A stretch of DNA of 64,000 nucleotides from Maribacter sp. (GTDB lineage: Bacteria; Bacteroidota; Bacteroidia; Flavobacteriales; Flavobacteriaceae). A program made the translations under genes and the position numbers. The notes under the pieces are model-generated. The model made no database searches. It saw only the letters and a list, made by a program, of their open reading frames with translations, and was not told where the DNA came from. Shown here one piece after another: positions 11,085 to 20,216 of the stretch. How positions within the stretch are numbered: position 1 is the first letter of the stretch; each line of letters starts with the position of its first letter. The stretch covers positions 518,079 to 582,078 of the forward strand of contig DRFI01000023.1 in NCBI GenBank assembly GCA_011050675.1. Direction: 5' to 3'.

Positions 11085-12176
11085 ATGGCTGATAAAAAAA
11101 TAATTACTAAAAAGTCACTTGACTTTTTTGAAAAATACTTGAATAATGCTGCTCCTACTGGTTATGAATGGGAAGGACAAAAAATATGGATGGACTACCT
11201 AAAACCATATGTAGATACTTTTATAACAGATACTTACGGTACCGCAGTTGGAGTTATTAATCCTGACGCTAAATATAAGGTTGTTATTGAAGGGCATTCA
11301 GATGAAATCTCTTGGTATGTTAATTATATTACAGATAACGGTTTAATCTATGTTATTCGTAATGGCGGAAGTGATCACCAAATTGCTCCTTCTAAATGGG
11401 TAAACATACATACTAAAAAAGGACTCGTTAAAGGTGTTTTTGGCTGGCCGGCTATTCATACCCGTAAAGGTGAAAAAGAAGAATTAGCCCCGAAACTAGA
11501 CAACATCAGCATAGATATAGGTGCTAAGGATAAAGCTGAAGTAGAAAAAATGGGAGTTCATGTTGGTTGTGTTATTACATACCCTGATACTTTCCAAGTA
11601 CTTAACGATGATAAATTTGTTTGCAGAGCAATAGATAACCGTGCTGGTGGATTTATGATTGCAGAAGTTGCGCGTCTACTTCACGAGAATAAAGTAAAAT
11701 TACCATTCGGTCTATATATAACTAATTCAGTTCAAGAAGAAATAGGTCTACGTGGTGCTGAAATGATTACACAGACCATTAAGCCTAACGTTGCTATCAT
11801 AACAGATGTTTGTCATGATACTACAACACCAATGATTGATAAAAAGGTACAAGGACATACCGAAATTGGAGCTGGACCAGTTATCTCTTATGCTCCTGCA
11901 GTACAAAACAAACTACGTGAGCGCATATTAGATACAGCTGAAGAGAAAAAGATTCCTTTTCAACGTATGGCTGCTTCTAGAGCAACTGGTACGGATACCG
12001 ATGCTTTTGCTTATAGCAATGGCGGGGTTGCTTCCGCATTAATATCTTTGCCTTTACGCTACATGCACACTACGGTAGAAATGGTACATAAAGATGATGT
12101 TGAAAATGTAATTCGTTTAATTTACGAAACACTTCTAACAATTAAAGACGGAGAAACTTTTAGTTACTTCGAATAA
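11085..12176 (+). CDS. M42 family metallopeptidase (glutamyl aminopeptidase type)
   Basis: Cytosolic di-metal aminopeptidase, probably forming the large tetrahedral TET assembly typical of M42 enzymes; exact specificity is not predictable. Metal ligands and catalytic residues sit in order: His in EGHSDEI, Asp in RAIDNRAGG, the Glu pair in QEEIGLRGA, Asp in TDVCHDTTTP and His in MHTTVEMVH. The 363-residue length is normal. A TTG at 11064 would add residues but overlaps the promoter element, so ATG 11085 is chosen. No signal peptide. Confidence 0.93.
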   Translation: MADKKIITKKSLDFFEKYLNNAAPTGYEWEGQKIWMDYLKPYVDTFITDTYGTAVGVINPDAKYKVVIEGHSDEISWYVNYITDNGLIYVIRNGGSDHQIAPSKWVNIHTKKGLVKGVFGWPAIHTRKGEKEELAPKLDNISIDIGAKDKAEVEKMGVHVGCVITYPDTFQVLNDDKFVCRAIDNRAGGFMIAEVARLLHENKVKLPFGLYITNSVQEEIGLRGAEMITQTIKPNVAIITDVCHDTTTPMIDKKVQGHTEIGAGPVISYAPAVQNKLRERILDTAEEKKIPFQRMAASRATGTDTDAFAYSNGGVASALISLPLRYMHTTVEMVHKDDVENVIRLIYETLLTIKDGETFSYFE

Positions 12177-12182
12177 ATTTAT

Positions 12183-12218
12183 AAAATCCCTCCTCTTTTT
12201 GTGGAGGGATTTTTTTTT
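12183..12218 (+). terminator. rho-independent terminator abutting the NUDIX start codon
   Basis: An 11-bp perfect stem (12183-12193 with 12203-12213), a 9-base loop and a T run to 12218. ATG of the next gene follows after 4 bases. Confidence 0.9.
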
Positions 12219-12222
12219 ACTT

Positions 12223-12771
12223 ATGGATGAGTTAATTGATATTTTAGATGCTAATGGCAACATGACTAAGAAAACTGCCATGAAGTCTGAAGCTCATAAA
12301 AACGGATGGTTTCATCAAACAGTGCATGTTTGGTTTTACACCTCTGATGGTAAAATTCTATTGCAGCAACGTGGAAAAGAAAAAGATGTTTATCCTTTAT
12401 TGTGGGATGTATCTGTAGCCGGTCATGTTGGTGCAGGAGAAGATATTGTAGAGGCTGCTATTCGTGAAATACAAGAAGAAATTGGGCTAGCCACTACTCC
12501 ATCTGATTTAGAAAAAATAGGAATTTTCAAATCCATTCAAAATCATTCAGAAGAATTAAAAGACTATGAATTTCATCATACGTTTATTTCTAAATTGAAT
12601 GTACATTTCAACAGCCTACAAAAACAAGTAAGTGAAGTTGAAGCATTAAAACTTATTCCAATAAATCAATTTAGTGAAGAATTAAAAAAAATCTCTAAAT
12701 ACGGTTACGTACCTCATAACCCTACGTATTACGAAACTATACTTTATAAAATATTTGAGTGTTTATACTAG
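12223..12771 (+). CDS. NUDIX hydrolase, IPP-isomerase-like subgroup
   Basis: Predicted to hydrolyse a nucleoside diphosphate linked to another moiety; the substrate is unknown. The Nudix box matches Gx5Ex7REUxEExGU exactly, starting GHVGAGEDIVEAA and ending REIQEEIGL. The N-terminal part (DELIDILDANGN, then WFHQTVHVWFYTSDGKILLQQRG and WDVSVAGH) resembles the isopentenyl-diphosphate-isomerase-like branch that includes E. coli YfcD. A TTG at 12199 lies inside the upstream terminator hairpin, so ATG 12223 is the start (182 residues). Expression probably depends on read-through of that terminator or a promoter inside the peptidase gene. Confidence 0.9.
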   Translation: MDELIDILDANGNMTKKTAMKSEAHKNGWFHQTVHVWFYTSDGKILLQQRGKEKDVYPLLWDVSVAGHVGAGEDIVEAAIREIQEEIGLATTPSDLEKIGIFKSIQNHSEELKDYEFHHTFISKLNVHFNSLQKQVSEVEALKLIPINQFSEELKKISKYGYVPHNPTYYETILYKIFECLY

Positions 12772-12812
12772 TTACAAAATCTACTTCGCCTTTATAAATA
12801 AAGTATAATTAT

Positions 12813-13247
12813 CTAAAAACCAGATTCTTCTGACATTTTTACTACACCAACAGTTAGTATTAAATTAGCAAAACGTCTTTGCTCACCTGTCTGTATAATT
12901 AGGGTAGTGGCAGGTTCTCTTATTTTATCATAAAAAGACCAACGTTCCATCTCATCCCAGGTTACATCTCCAAGCAACTGTTTATACGAACTGTGAATTT
13001 CTGCATTTGCTTCTGCTGGTTTTTTCATAACAATCGCCCCTTGAACTGGGCAAACCTCAAGTATCCCTTCAAGAACTGTTAAAGCATCTAATAGACCTGG
13101 TTTAAAATTTAAGTGTACAGTAGTAGAATTAGGACCTGTCATAGCACCTACTGGTAAATTTCCGTCTGCAATAACAACTTGCGCAAAATGTCCGGAGCGT
13201 GCGAGTACTTCCATAATCGTTGGGTGAATAACAGGAGTTTTAAGCAT
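12813..13247 (-). CDS. RbsD/FucU family sugar mutarotase-like protein
   Basis: RbsD and FucU interconvert anomers of ribose and fucose. The 144-residue length fits the FucU branch. The N-terminal block (HPTIMEVLARSGHFAQVVIADGNLPVG) holds the family His and Asp, and the remainder contains the conserved PGLLDALTVLEGILEV helix. I cannot tell ribose from fucose specificity. It lies 73 bases downstream of the SDR gene on the same strand, suggesting one transcript and a shared role in sugar metabolism, which is inference. Confidence 0.88.
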   Translation of the reverse strand: MLKTPVIHPTIMEVLARSGHFAQVVIADGNLPVGAMTGPNSTTVHLNFKPGLLDALTVLEGILEVCPVQGAIVMKKPAEANAEIHSSYKQLLGDVTWDEMERWSFYDKIREPATTLIIQTGEQRRFANLILTVGVVKMSEESGF

Positions 13248-13266
13248 AATTTTGTTTTAAAGTAAG

Positions 13267-13302
13267 TAAAGCACTAGATACCAAATGATTTCTAGTGCTT
13301 TA
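13267..13302. repeat. 12-bp perfect inverted repeat between SDR and FucU-like genes
   Basis: TAAAGCACTAGA (13267-13278) and its exact complement at 13291-13302, with a 12-base loop. On the transcribed (minus) strand the T-tract after it is interrupted, so it may be a partial terminator or an mRNA processing or stability element inside the operon. Confidence 0.7.
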
Positions 13303-13320
13303 CTATTATAGAATCATTAA

Positions 13321-14091
13321 TTACATATTATAAACACCACCATTGATGTCAAGTGTAGCACCAGTAATAAATCCATCATATTCAGATGCCAAATACAAAA
13401 CTGCTCTTGCTACATCATCTGCATTACCTGCTCTTTGAATAGGAATGCCTTTTGTAGTTTCATCTGCCGATTCTTTAGTGGTATGTGTATTATGAAATGA
13501 AGTACCTAAGATCAGACCTGGTGCAACCGCGTTTACTCTTGTTCCTTGTGGTCCTAATTCTGTAGATAGTGCTCTTGTATACGTTAAAATCGCTCCTTTG
13601 CTGGTTGAATAAGCCAATGATCCAGGATGACCGCCTTTACGACCTGCCAACGATGCTAAATTTACAATGCTGCTATTTTCATTTTTTGCTAAGTAAGGCG
13701 CTGCCGCTCTAGTAACAAACATCATTGAAGTAAGATTAATGTCCATTACCTTATGCCAGAATTCAGTTTCCATTTCGCTTAGCATTTTACGAGCAACTAA
13801 AGAACCTGCATTGTTTATAAGAATATTAAGCCCCCCTAACGCTTCTACCGTTTTATTCACTAAAGCATTAGCATCTTCTTCCTTTGTTAAATCACCACTA
13901 ATAGCAATGGCTTTTACCCCTTTACCCGTAGCATAGTCAACTAACTTATTTGCTGTATCTGCGCTAGAAAAATAATGAATAGAAACGTTGGCTCCACTAT
14001 CAATAAAATGTTTGGTTATTGACTCTCCAATTCCTTGAGCCCCAGCAGTTATCAATATATTTTTTCCAGTTAATTTGTTACTATTCGTCAT
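13321..14091 (-). CDS. SDR family oxidoreductase
   Basis: A 256-residue classical short-chain dehydrogenase/reductase using NAD(P). The cofactor motif is TAGAQGIG (residues 15-22), where the usual TGxxxGIG has Ala in place of the first Gly. NNAG is at 93-96, and the catalytic triad is Ser147, Tyr161 and Lys165 (YSTSK). The C-terminus DGFITGATLDINGGVYNM is typical of the glucose-dehydrogenase-like subgroup. Its substrate is unknown, but the downstream FucU-like gene suggests a sugar. The variant glycine does not by itself imply loss of activity. Confidence 0.92.
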   Translation of the reverse strand: MTNSNKLTGKNILITAGAQGIGESITKHFIDSGANVSIHYFSSADTANKLVDYATGKGVKAIAISGDLTKEEDANALVNKTVEALGGLNILINNAGSLVARKMLSEMETEFWHKVMDINLTSMMFVTRAAAPYLAKNENSSIVNLASLAGRKGGHPGSLAYSTSKGAILTYTRALSTELGPQGTRVNAVAPGLILGTSFHNTHTTKESADETTKGIPIQRAGNADDVARAVLYLASEYDGFITGATLDINGGVYNM

Positions 14092-14236
14092 GATTATTTT
14101 TTAATTATATAACTTGATTTTTTATTTTGGTTTAAATAATACCTATCTATCCTACGTTTGCGAATTGTATCAATAAATTGGTTAACCAAATATAATCAAA
14201 AATGACTCAGTAATATTTTATCTGATTTTAAGGTAT

Positions 14237-15616
14237 TTAGCTTAAGTGATTCACAAAATCTTCAACCTTATATAAGCTGTATTCTTCTTGTGAACCTTCC
14301 TTCATGTTTTTGACTATGAAAGAGTTCTTATCTAGCTCTTGTTCCCCTATTAAAATTACATAAGGTACATTACGGTTATTAGCATATTTCATCTGTTTTT
14401 GCATCTTAGCGCTTGATGGATAAATATCGGCTTTAACACCTGCCTTACGCAACTGACTCACTAGCTTTAAAGCTGCCATTGCTTCTTTATCACCAAAATT
14501 AACACACAATACTTGCAATGATAGATCTATGGCTTCTGGGAAAAGATTTAAATCTTCAAGTACTAAATAAATACGGTCCAAACCAAAAGAAATACCTACA
14601 CCGCTGACATTTTTTAAACCAAAAATACCGGTAAGATCATCATAACGACCTCCACCACCAATAGATCCCATTTTAACACCTTCTGGTGCAGTAACTTCAA
14701 AAATAGCACCTGTATAATAATTTAAACCACGAGCTAAGGTTACATCTATCGTTAATTTTGCCGATTGTAACCCTAGAATTGAAATAGTATCCAAAATATA
14801 ACGAAGCTCTTCTAATCCTTTTTGACCTTCTACAGAGTCTTTTAACAGAATATCCAAACGCGCTAATTGCTCTTCATTACTACCTTGCGGTAAGAATAAC
14901 GGAGATGCCTTTTCAATAGCTTCCGCAGAAATTCCCTTAGATAGCATTTCTTTTTTAACACCATCCTCTCCTATTTTATCCAACTTATCTAGGGCAACGG
15001 TGAAATCTACCAACAAATCTTTAGCCCCAATAACTTCCGCTATTCCCGCTAAGATTTTTCTATTATTCATTTTAATGGTAGCACCTTCCAATTTTAATTC
15101 AGAAAATACGGCATCGTACAATTGTATCAATTCAACCTCCTGTAATAGAGAATCTGACCCAACAACATCTGCATCACATTGAAAAAACTCCCTGAACCTT
15201 CCTTTTTGAGGTCTATCTGCTCTCCAAACTGGTTGAATTTGATAGCGCTTAAATGGAAAATCCAATTCATTTTGGTGCATCACTACATAACGCGCAAATG
15301 GTACGGTTAAATCATAACGTAATGCCTTCTCCGTAATTCTAGGGGCGATAGTAGCTGAGTTTTTATCAGCATATGTAGCATCATCTACTTTACTAATAAA
15401 ATCTCCCGAGTTCAATATTTTAAAAATCAGGCGATCACCTTCTTCTCCATACTTACCCAACAAAGTTTCTGAATTCTCAAACGAAGGAGTTTCTATAGGC
15501 TGAAAACCATAAGTTTGAAAGTTCTTCTTTATAATGTCAAATATATAATTACGTTTGGCAATTTCAGATGGATTAAAATCGCGAGTTCCTTTTGGAATAG
15601 ATGGTTTTTGTGCCAT
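14237..15616 (-). CDS. hisS: histidine--tRNA ligase
   Basis: Charges tRNA-His with histidine, in the cytoplasm. The 459-residue class II enzyme shows motif 2 (RADRPQKGRFREFFQCD), the histidine-binding segment ARGLNYYTGAIFEV and motif 3 with GGGGRYDDLTG, followed by the anticodon-binding domain. The start ATG (15614-15616) is 18 bases downstream of an exact TAnnTTTG element. It is separate from the neighbouring SDR gene, which has its own 145-base upstream region. Confidence 0.96.
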   Translation of the reverse strand: MAQKPSIPKGTRDFNPSEIAKRNYIFDIIKKNFQTYGFQPIETPSFENSETLLGKYGEEGDRLIFKILNSGDFISKVDDATYADKNSATIAPRITEKALRYDLTVPFARYVVMHQNELDFPFKRYQIQPVWRADRPQKGRFREFFQCDADVVGSDSLLQEVELIQLYDAVFSELKLEGATIKMNNRKILAGIAEVIGAKDLLVDFTVALDKLDKIGEDGVKKEMLSKGISAEAIEKASPLFLPQGSNEEQLARLDILLKDSVEGQKGLEELRYILDTISILGLQSAKLTIDVTLARGLNYYTGAIFEVTAPEGVKMGSIGGGGRYDDLTGIFGLKNVSGVGISFGLDRIYLVLEDLNLFPEAIDLSLQVLCVNFGDKEAMAALKLVSQLRKAGVKADIYPSSAKMQKQMKYANNRNVPYVILIGEQELDKNSFIVKNMKEGSQEEYSLYKVEDFVNHLS

Positions 15617-15634
15617 TAATTTTTTATTGTGTTA

Positions 15635-15642
15635 CAAATATA
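15635..15642 (-). promoter_or_regulatory. predicted -7 element of the hisS promoter
   Basis: TATATTTG on the minus strand, exact to the TAnnTTTG consensus and 18 bases from the hisS ATG. The -33 element is not convincing. Confidence 0.55.
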
Positions 15643-15698
15643 GCCCTCAAATAAGAAAGGCTATAATTACGTGGTTAGCTTATAGTTTTAATAATATA

Positions 15699-16175
15699 CT
15701 AAGAAGTGCTAATTACTTTTTCGAACCACTTGTACAAATCTCCTTTTGTAATAACTGCCCCTTGTTGAAGTAGTAAAAATTTATCTAAATTTTTATCCTC
15801 TGTATAAGCTTTAGATGCGGTTAAATATTCAACAAAATCTGATTGCCAGTTTCTCTTGAACCAATCAAAACCAATTGGTGTGGTTAAATCTATTCCCGGA
15901 TTCATCACTTTTACCGAGATAAGCTTCATTTCCTTTTCAGTTAAATAAAACAGATGCATTTGCTTATCTGAAATATTCTCTAAATATGAAACTTTACCCA
16001 ATACACCTTCCCAAACCAAATCACTAAAAATATCAAGTTCCTCTTCAGCAACCTTAGGTTTATCTCTTTTTATAGTATCCCACTCATCACCTGTAATAGA
16101 TTGTGTAGCCAGAAAATTGACGAATTCTGGACGCAATTCCTCTAATTGTTCTTTTGTTAGCCTTGTATATTTCAT
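15699..16175 (-). CDS. uncharacterised protein, DUF6495-like
   Basis: A 158-residue soluble protein without a signal peptide. It is rich in acidic residues and Trp/Phe and begins KYTRLTKEQLEELRPEFVNFLA. I believe this is the flavobacterial family named DUF6495, usually found next to hisS, but the label is from memory. No catalytic motif is visible. It follows a terminator on its upstream side and so has its own promoter, within the short space 16176-16186 or overlapping the hairpin. Confidence 0.75.
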   Translation of the reverse strand: MKYTRLTKEQLEELRPEFVNFLATQSITGDEWDTIKRDKPKVAEEELDIFSDLVWEGVLGKVSYLENISDKQMHLFYLTEKEMKLISVKVMNPGIDLTTPIGFDWFKRNWQSDFVEYLTASKAYTEDKNLDKFLLLQQGAVITKGDLYKWFEKVISTS

Positions 16176-16186
16176 TTTGCAAAAAT

Positions 16187-16218
16187 AAAAAGCCCTAACA
16201 TATTTGCTAGGGCTTTTT
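16187..16218. terminator. bidirectional-looking terminator of the Oar-like receptor gene
   Basis: AAAAAGCCCTA (16187-16197) pairs with TAGGGCTTTTT (16208-16218). On the minus strand it is followed by T-rich sequence, which fits the end of the TonB receptor transcript. Confidence 0.85.
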
Positions 16219-16236
16219 CAACTTAATTTTAATTAT

Positions 16237-19200
16237 TTAAAAGATATATCTTAATCCTACTTGTGCTTGCCATCTAGATAATAAACTAGCATCATAACCA
16301 AATGTCTCAGTCAAATCTGAATTGAATGTATATGTAGGTACATTAGTACTAGGATCAACAGACACCCCTATTGGTTGTACATTGTTTGGTTGTTGTACCA
16401 ATCCCCAATCAGAACTGATCATGTTTCCTATATTCAACACATCAACACTAAATTGAATGGTATTGGTTTTTCCTTCAGATACAGTGATCTTATAGTCTTG
16501 TAGAAACTTAACATCCCAACGCCCTCTCCAAGGTGCTAAAGCTCCATAGCGCTCAGCATACTCACCTCTACGACCACTTAAATAATCGTCTTGAGCAATA
16601 TAAGTATCTAAAGCTGCTCCTTGACCAGTACCTGAAAACTGCATCTGACCTATTTCAGCAGATGTAGGAACATAAATAAGGTCATTAATACCAGATCCAT
16701 CTCCGTTGATATCTCCACCATAAGTATAATTGAATCTTCCACCTTCAGCGTACTCAAAGAACGTAGAAAGTGTAGTTCCCCATTTACCATTACCATAAAC
16801 CCAGTTTTTACTAGCAACACCAATAAATCTGTGTCTATCGCCATATTTAGAAGGCGCCAAGACATCTGCGTTAGCATCGTTTATAATAGGGTTACCCGCA
16901 AAAGCATCTGATGTAATTTCCGCTTCAATAGAATTTACATCTTTAGCATCTAAATAACTGTATGCCAACATGGTATACAAACCTTTATCAAATGTTTTTT
17001 GCGCTTTAAAAGAAGCATTCCAAATTCTACCTTTGTTAGAATTTGTAAAAACATAAGGACCAGCCCCTAAACCAAAGCTATTTAGTAAATCGCCTGAAGT
17101 ATAAGTTGCCCTTGTATCAACTCCAGAAAGATTCCCTGAAGGCGAAGTCAATGCCCAGTTTTGTACATGTGGACCATTAATATCTTTTGTGTATGATAAA
17201 TCTGCAGTTAGTACCATACCGTTATCCAAACGTTTATCTGCACCTAAATTGGTTCTCCATACTTGTGGAAACTTGTAATCAGGGTCAACAGCTTGCAAGA
17301 AAAACACATCTGGAGCAGCAATTTGGTTTCCTAACCATACGAACGGGAAACGACCTGTAAACAAACCAGACCCACCACGCAATTGTAATGAACGGTCACC
17401 GTATACATCATAGTTAAAACCAACTCTTGGTGAAATTAACCAATCGTTTGTAGGCATTTCAGTATTATCAATAAATACCGTTTCTCCCGTATTTGGGTTT
17501 TGGTAAGGCTGATCAGCAATTACAAAACCTCTATCTATAACATCTTGTGCTTTTTGCGCAGAATCAAAGAATAAAGGTTTATCAAAACGAACACCATATG
17601 TTAATTTTAATTTCTCATTAACATTCCATTCGTCTTGAACATAAAATGCAAATTGACCCACGTTAGTTTCTGCTAATGCCCAACCTTCACCGTCAGGAAC
17701 TGCATTGTTAGCATTGAAAGTAGCTCGTGGTCCTGCAAAATCATACGTAGTGGCATCAAAATCTGCTATATCTACGCTACCGAACTTAGAAAAACCATAA
17801 CTCGTTAAGTTAAATGAATTATCGAACATAAATTTCTCTAATGAAAAACCTACAGTGTATGTATGATCACCTTTGTAAAAGTTAAGGTTGTTTGTAATTT
17901 GAAGTACTTTTTGATCTAATCTGTTATTAGCAGAAAAAGGTTCGTGACCAGCGATTATGTAATTAGAACCATCTTTAGAAATATTGATTGAAGGTGCCGG
18001 AGTAGAAAACGGGCTTCTATAATCGTTGAAATGTGTATACCCTACTTGTAATTTATTTGAAGCCGTTGCCGATAAAGATGAATTTAATTCTACCTGAATC
18101 GATTTAAGCTCATTATTTATTTCATATCCAGAATTCTGAAATTGCAAGGTATTTGCATTTGGACCTCTAAATTGTATTGCCGTTGGGTGAGCAGGCTTCT
18201 GTTTAGATGCATTCAAGAAATTATATATAATTGCTAAGCGGTTGTTATCATTAATGTTCCAATCTAACTTAAGAAGACCTTTTGTAGATTCTGCATCATG
18301 CGTAAAACCTTGATATTCTCCCGGATCATAACCTACTGCAAGTAATTGGTTTCTAATGGATATAAGGTCACTTTCTAAAACTCTAGATTCATTAATAGCG
18401 CCAGAACCTGTGTTTGGCACCCAACCGTTTGTTCCTAAATCTGTACGCTCATCTCTTTCAAAGTTTGCGAAGAAAAATAATTTATTTTCAACTATTGGAC
18501 CACCTATACTAACACCATATTGGCTTTGATCTAATTTAGGCTTTACAATGTCATCACCTTTAATCTTTCCACCGGTCATATCTTCATTTCTGAAAAATCC
18601 GTATACCGTACCGTGAAATTCGTTAGTTCCACTTTTAGTAACAGCATTTACAGAAGCACCTGTAAAGCCAGATTGGGTAACATCATAAGGGGCTGTAGAA
18701 ACTTGAATTTGTTCAATAGCATCTAATGAAATTGGCTGAGAATCTGTTTGCCCACCTGGTGTAGCTGCATCTAACCCAAATGGATTATTAAAAATAGCCC
18801 CATCTAGTGAAAAGTTATTGAATTGATCATTTCTACCACCAAATGAATTACCACTTGCCGTAGGCTCCAATCTTGTAAAATCTTGTGCTGAACGAGAAAT
18901 AGTAGGTAAACGAGTTAACTCTCTTCTTCCTACACTTGTTTCCGCTCCTGTACGATCACTGCTAAATGTACCTGATCTATCAGATACTACAGTTACTTCG
19001 TCTAAAGCTTGGCTTTCTCCAGCTAATTTAACGTCTATGTTAAAGGTTTGCCCTAAAGATAAATCTACATCCGTTAAAGTATAAGGCTTAAAACCTACGT
19101 AAGATATTTCTACCTTGTAAGGACCACCTACACGAAGGTTTAAAAGATTAAATCTACCATCTTCATTCGTAATTGACCCGTACTTGGTACCGGTTGGAGT

Positions 19201-19344
19201 ATGGACGGCGACAATGTTTGCGCCAAATAATGGTTGATTTTGATCGTCCATTACTAAACCTCTAATATTCGAGGTAGTAACTTGACCGTAAGTTGCACTT
19301 ACAAAAAGCAGCAACAATAGTTGAAAAAACAAATTGTTTTTCAT
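16237..19344 (-). CDS. Oar-like TonB-dependent receptor
   Basis: A 1035-residue outer-membrane protein. After a signal peptide (LFFQLLLLLFVSATYGQ) there is a carboxypeptidase-regulatory-like domain (SNIRGLVMDDQNQPLFGANI onward), then a plug-like region (GGRNDQFNNFSLDGAIFNNPFG, SLDAIEQIQVSTAPYDVTQSGFTGA) and a long beta-barrel ending in Phe (LRYIF). The plug pattern is that of the Oar group, named from Myxococcus, whose members include protease-secretion or adhesion-related outer-membrane proteins; the ligand here is unknown. The reading frame extends upstream to 19416, but ATG 19342-19344 directly precedes the signal peptide and lies downstream of a promoter element. Confidence 0.92.
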   Translation of the reverse strand: MKNNLFFQLLLLLFVSATYGQVTTSNIRGLVMDDQNQPLFGANIVAVHTPTGTKYGSITNEDGRFNLLNLRVGGPYKVEISYVGFKPYTLTDVDLSLGQTFNIDVKLAGESQALDEVTVVSDRSGTFSSDRTGAETSVGRRELTRLPTISRSAQDFTRLEPTASGNSFGGRNDQFNNFSLDGAIFNNPFGLDAATPGGQTDSQPISLDAIEQIQVSTAPYDVTQSGFTGASVNAVTKSGTNEFHGTVYGFFRNEDMTGGKIKGDDIVKPKLDQSQYGVSIGGPIVENKLFFFANFERDERTDLGTNGWVPNTGSGAINESRVLESDLISIRNQLLAVGYDPGEYQGFTHDAESTKGLLKLDWNINDNNRLAIIYNFLNASKQKPAHPTAIQFRGPNANTLQFQNSGYEINNELKSIQVELNSSLSATASNKLQVGYTHFNDYRSPFSTPAPSINISKDGSNYIIAGHEPFSANNRLDQKVLQITNNLNFYKGDHTYTVGFSLEKFMFDNSFNLTSYGFSKFGSVDIADFDATTYDFAGPRATFNANNAVPDGEGWALAETNVGQFAFYVQDEWNVNEKLKLTYGVRFDKPLFFDSAQKAQDVIDRGFVIADQPYQNPNTGETVFIDNTEMPTNDWLISPRVGFNYDVYGDRSLQLRGGSGLFTGRFPFVWLGNQIAAPDVFFLQAVDPDYKFPQVWRTNLGADKRLDNGMVLTADLSYTKDINGPHVQNWALTSPSGNLSGVDTRATYTSGDLLNSFGLGAGPYVFTNSNKGRIWNASFKAQKTFDKGLYTMLAYSYLDAKDVNSIEAEITSDAFAGNPIINDANADVLAPSKYGDRHRFIGVASKNWVYGNGKWGTTLSTFFEYAEGGRFNYTYGGDINGDGSGINDLIYVPTSAEIGQMQFSGTGQGAALDTYIAQDDYLSGRRGEYAERYGALAPWRGRWDVKFLQDYKITVSEGKTNTIQFSVDVLNIGNMISSDWGLVQQPNNVQPIGVSVDPSTNVPTYTFNSDLTETFGYDASLLSRWQAQVGLRYIF

Positions 19345-19379
19345 GAGAAATGGTTTTGAGTTATTTATGAGTAATTTAA

Positions 19380-19387
19380 CAAAAATA
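19380..19387 (-). promoter_or_regulatory. predicted -7 element of the Oar-like receptor gene
   Basis: TATTTTTG on the minus strand matches TAnnTTTG, 35 bases before ATG. It lies directly downstream of the rplI terminator, so any -33 element would fall inside that hairpin. Confidence 0.5.
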
Positions 19388-19392
19388 CCAAT

Positions 19393-19425
19393 AAAAAAAG
19401 AGCTATGCTTGCGCATAGCTCTTTT
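19393..19425 (-). terminator. rho-independent terminator of the rpsF-rpsR-rplI operon
   Basis: A 13-bp perfect stem (19396-19408 with 19413-19425) and a TTGC-type loop. On the minus strand seven T follow. Confidence 0.92.
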
Positions 19426-19449
19426 AAAGTTATCAACTTAGAGAGTTAA

Positions 19450-19902
19450 CTATTTTTGTTCCGCAACTACTTCGAAACCAAAATCAACAATCACCTCACG
19501 GTGTAATCTGATCTGAGCATTGTATGGTCCAGTTCTTTTAACTGCTCCACCTTGAATGCTTATGAATTTTTTGTCGATTGAATGACCTTCTTTTTCAATT
19601 GCATCAGCTAAATCACCATTAGTAACAGAACCGAATAATTTGTCGGCAGCACCTGTTTTAGCAGTAATTTTTAATTCTAAAGCTTTTAATGCCTCTTCTA
19701 TTTTCTTAGCGGCATCTACAACTTTTTTATCTTTATGTGCTCTTTGCTTTAAGTTCTCAGCTAAAACTTTTTTAGCAGAAACAGTAGCCATAGCAGCTAA
19801 GCCTTGAGGTATAAGGAAATTTCTTCCGTACCCGTTCTTAACATTAACTACATCGTCTTTAAAACCTAAATTTTGTACGTCTTCTTTTAATATAAGCTCC
19901 AT
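19450..19902 (-). CDS. rplI: 50S ribosomal protein L9
   Basis: Two-domain large-subunit protein joined by a long helix. The 150-residue product has the N-terminal signature LILKEDVQNLGFKDDVVNVKNGYGRNFLIPQGLA and a C-terminal RNA-binding domain (KLFGSVTNGDLADAI). Last gene of the rpsF-rpsR-rplI operon, 12 bases after rpsR and followed by a strong terminator. Confidence 0.97.
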   Translation of the reverse strand: MELILKEDVQNLGFKDDVVNVKNGYGRNFLIPQGLAAMATVSAKKVLAENLKQRAHKDKKVVDAAKKIEEALKALELKITAKTGAADKLFGSVTNGDLADAIEKEGHSIDKKFISIQGGAVKRTGPYNAQIRLHREVIVDFGFEVVAEQK

Positions 19903-19914
19903 GATTCTTTTCTT

Positions 19915-20211
19915 TTATTTTAATAAATCAGCAACATATGGCATTAACGCCAAATGACGAGCTCTCTTTACGGCTTGTGCCACTTTTCTTTGATACTTCA
20001 ATGAAGTTCCAGTAAGTCTTCTAGGTAACAATTTACCTTGCTCGTTTACCAACTTCAATAAAAAATCAGCATCTTTATAATCTACGTACTTAATACCAGA
20101 TTTTTTAAAACGACAATACTTCTTCTTAGTGTTGGTTTCAATGTTCAATGGAGTTAGATACCTGATCTCTCCATCTTTTTTTCCTTTTGCCTGTTGTTGT
20201 AATGTTGCCAT
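19915..20211 (-). CDS. rpsR: 30S ribosomal protein S18
   Basis: Small-subunit platform protein that pairs with S6. The 98-residue product has the S18 core [64 protein letters not shown]. It is 5 bases downstream of rpsF. No priB or ssb gene sits between S6 and S18, unlike E. coli or Bacillus. Confidence 0.97.
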   Translation of the reverse strand: MATLQQQAKGKKDGEIRYLTPLNIETNTKKKYCRFKKSGIKYVDYKDADFLLKLVNEQGKLLPRRLTGTSLKYQRKVAQAVKRARHLALMPYVADLLK

Positions 20212-20216
20212 AATAC

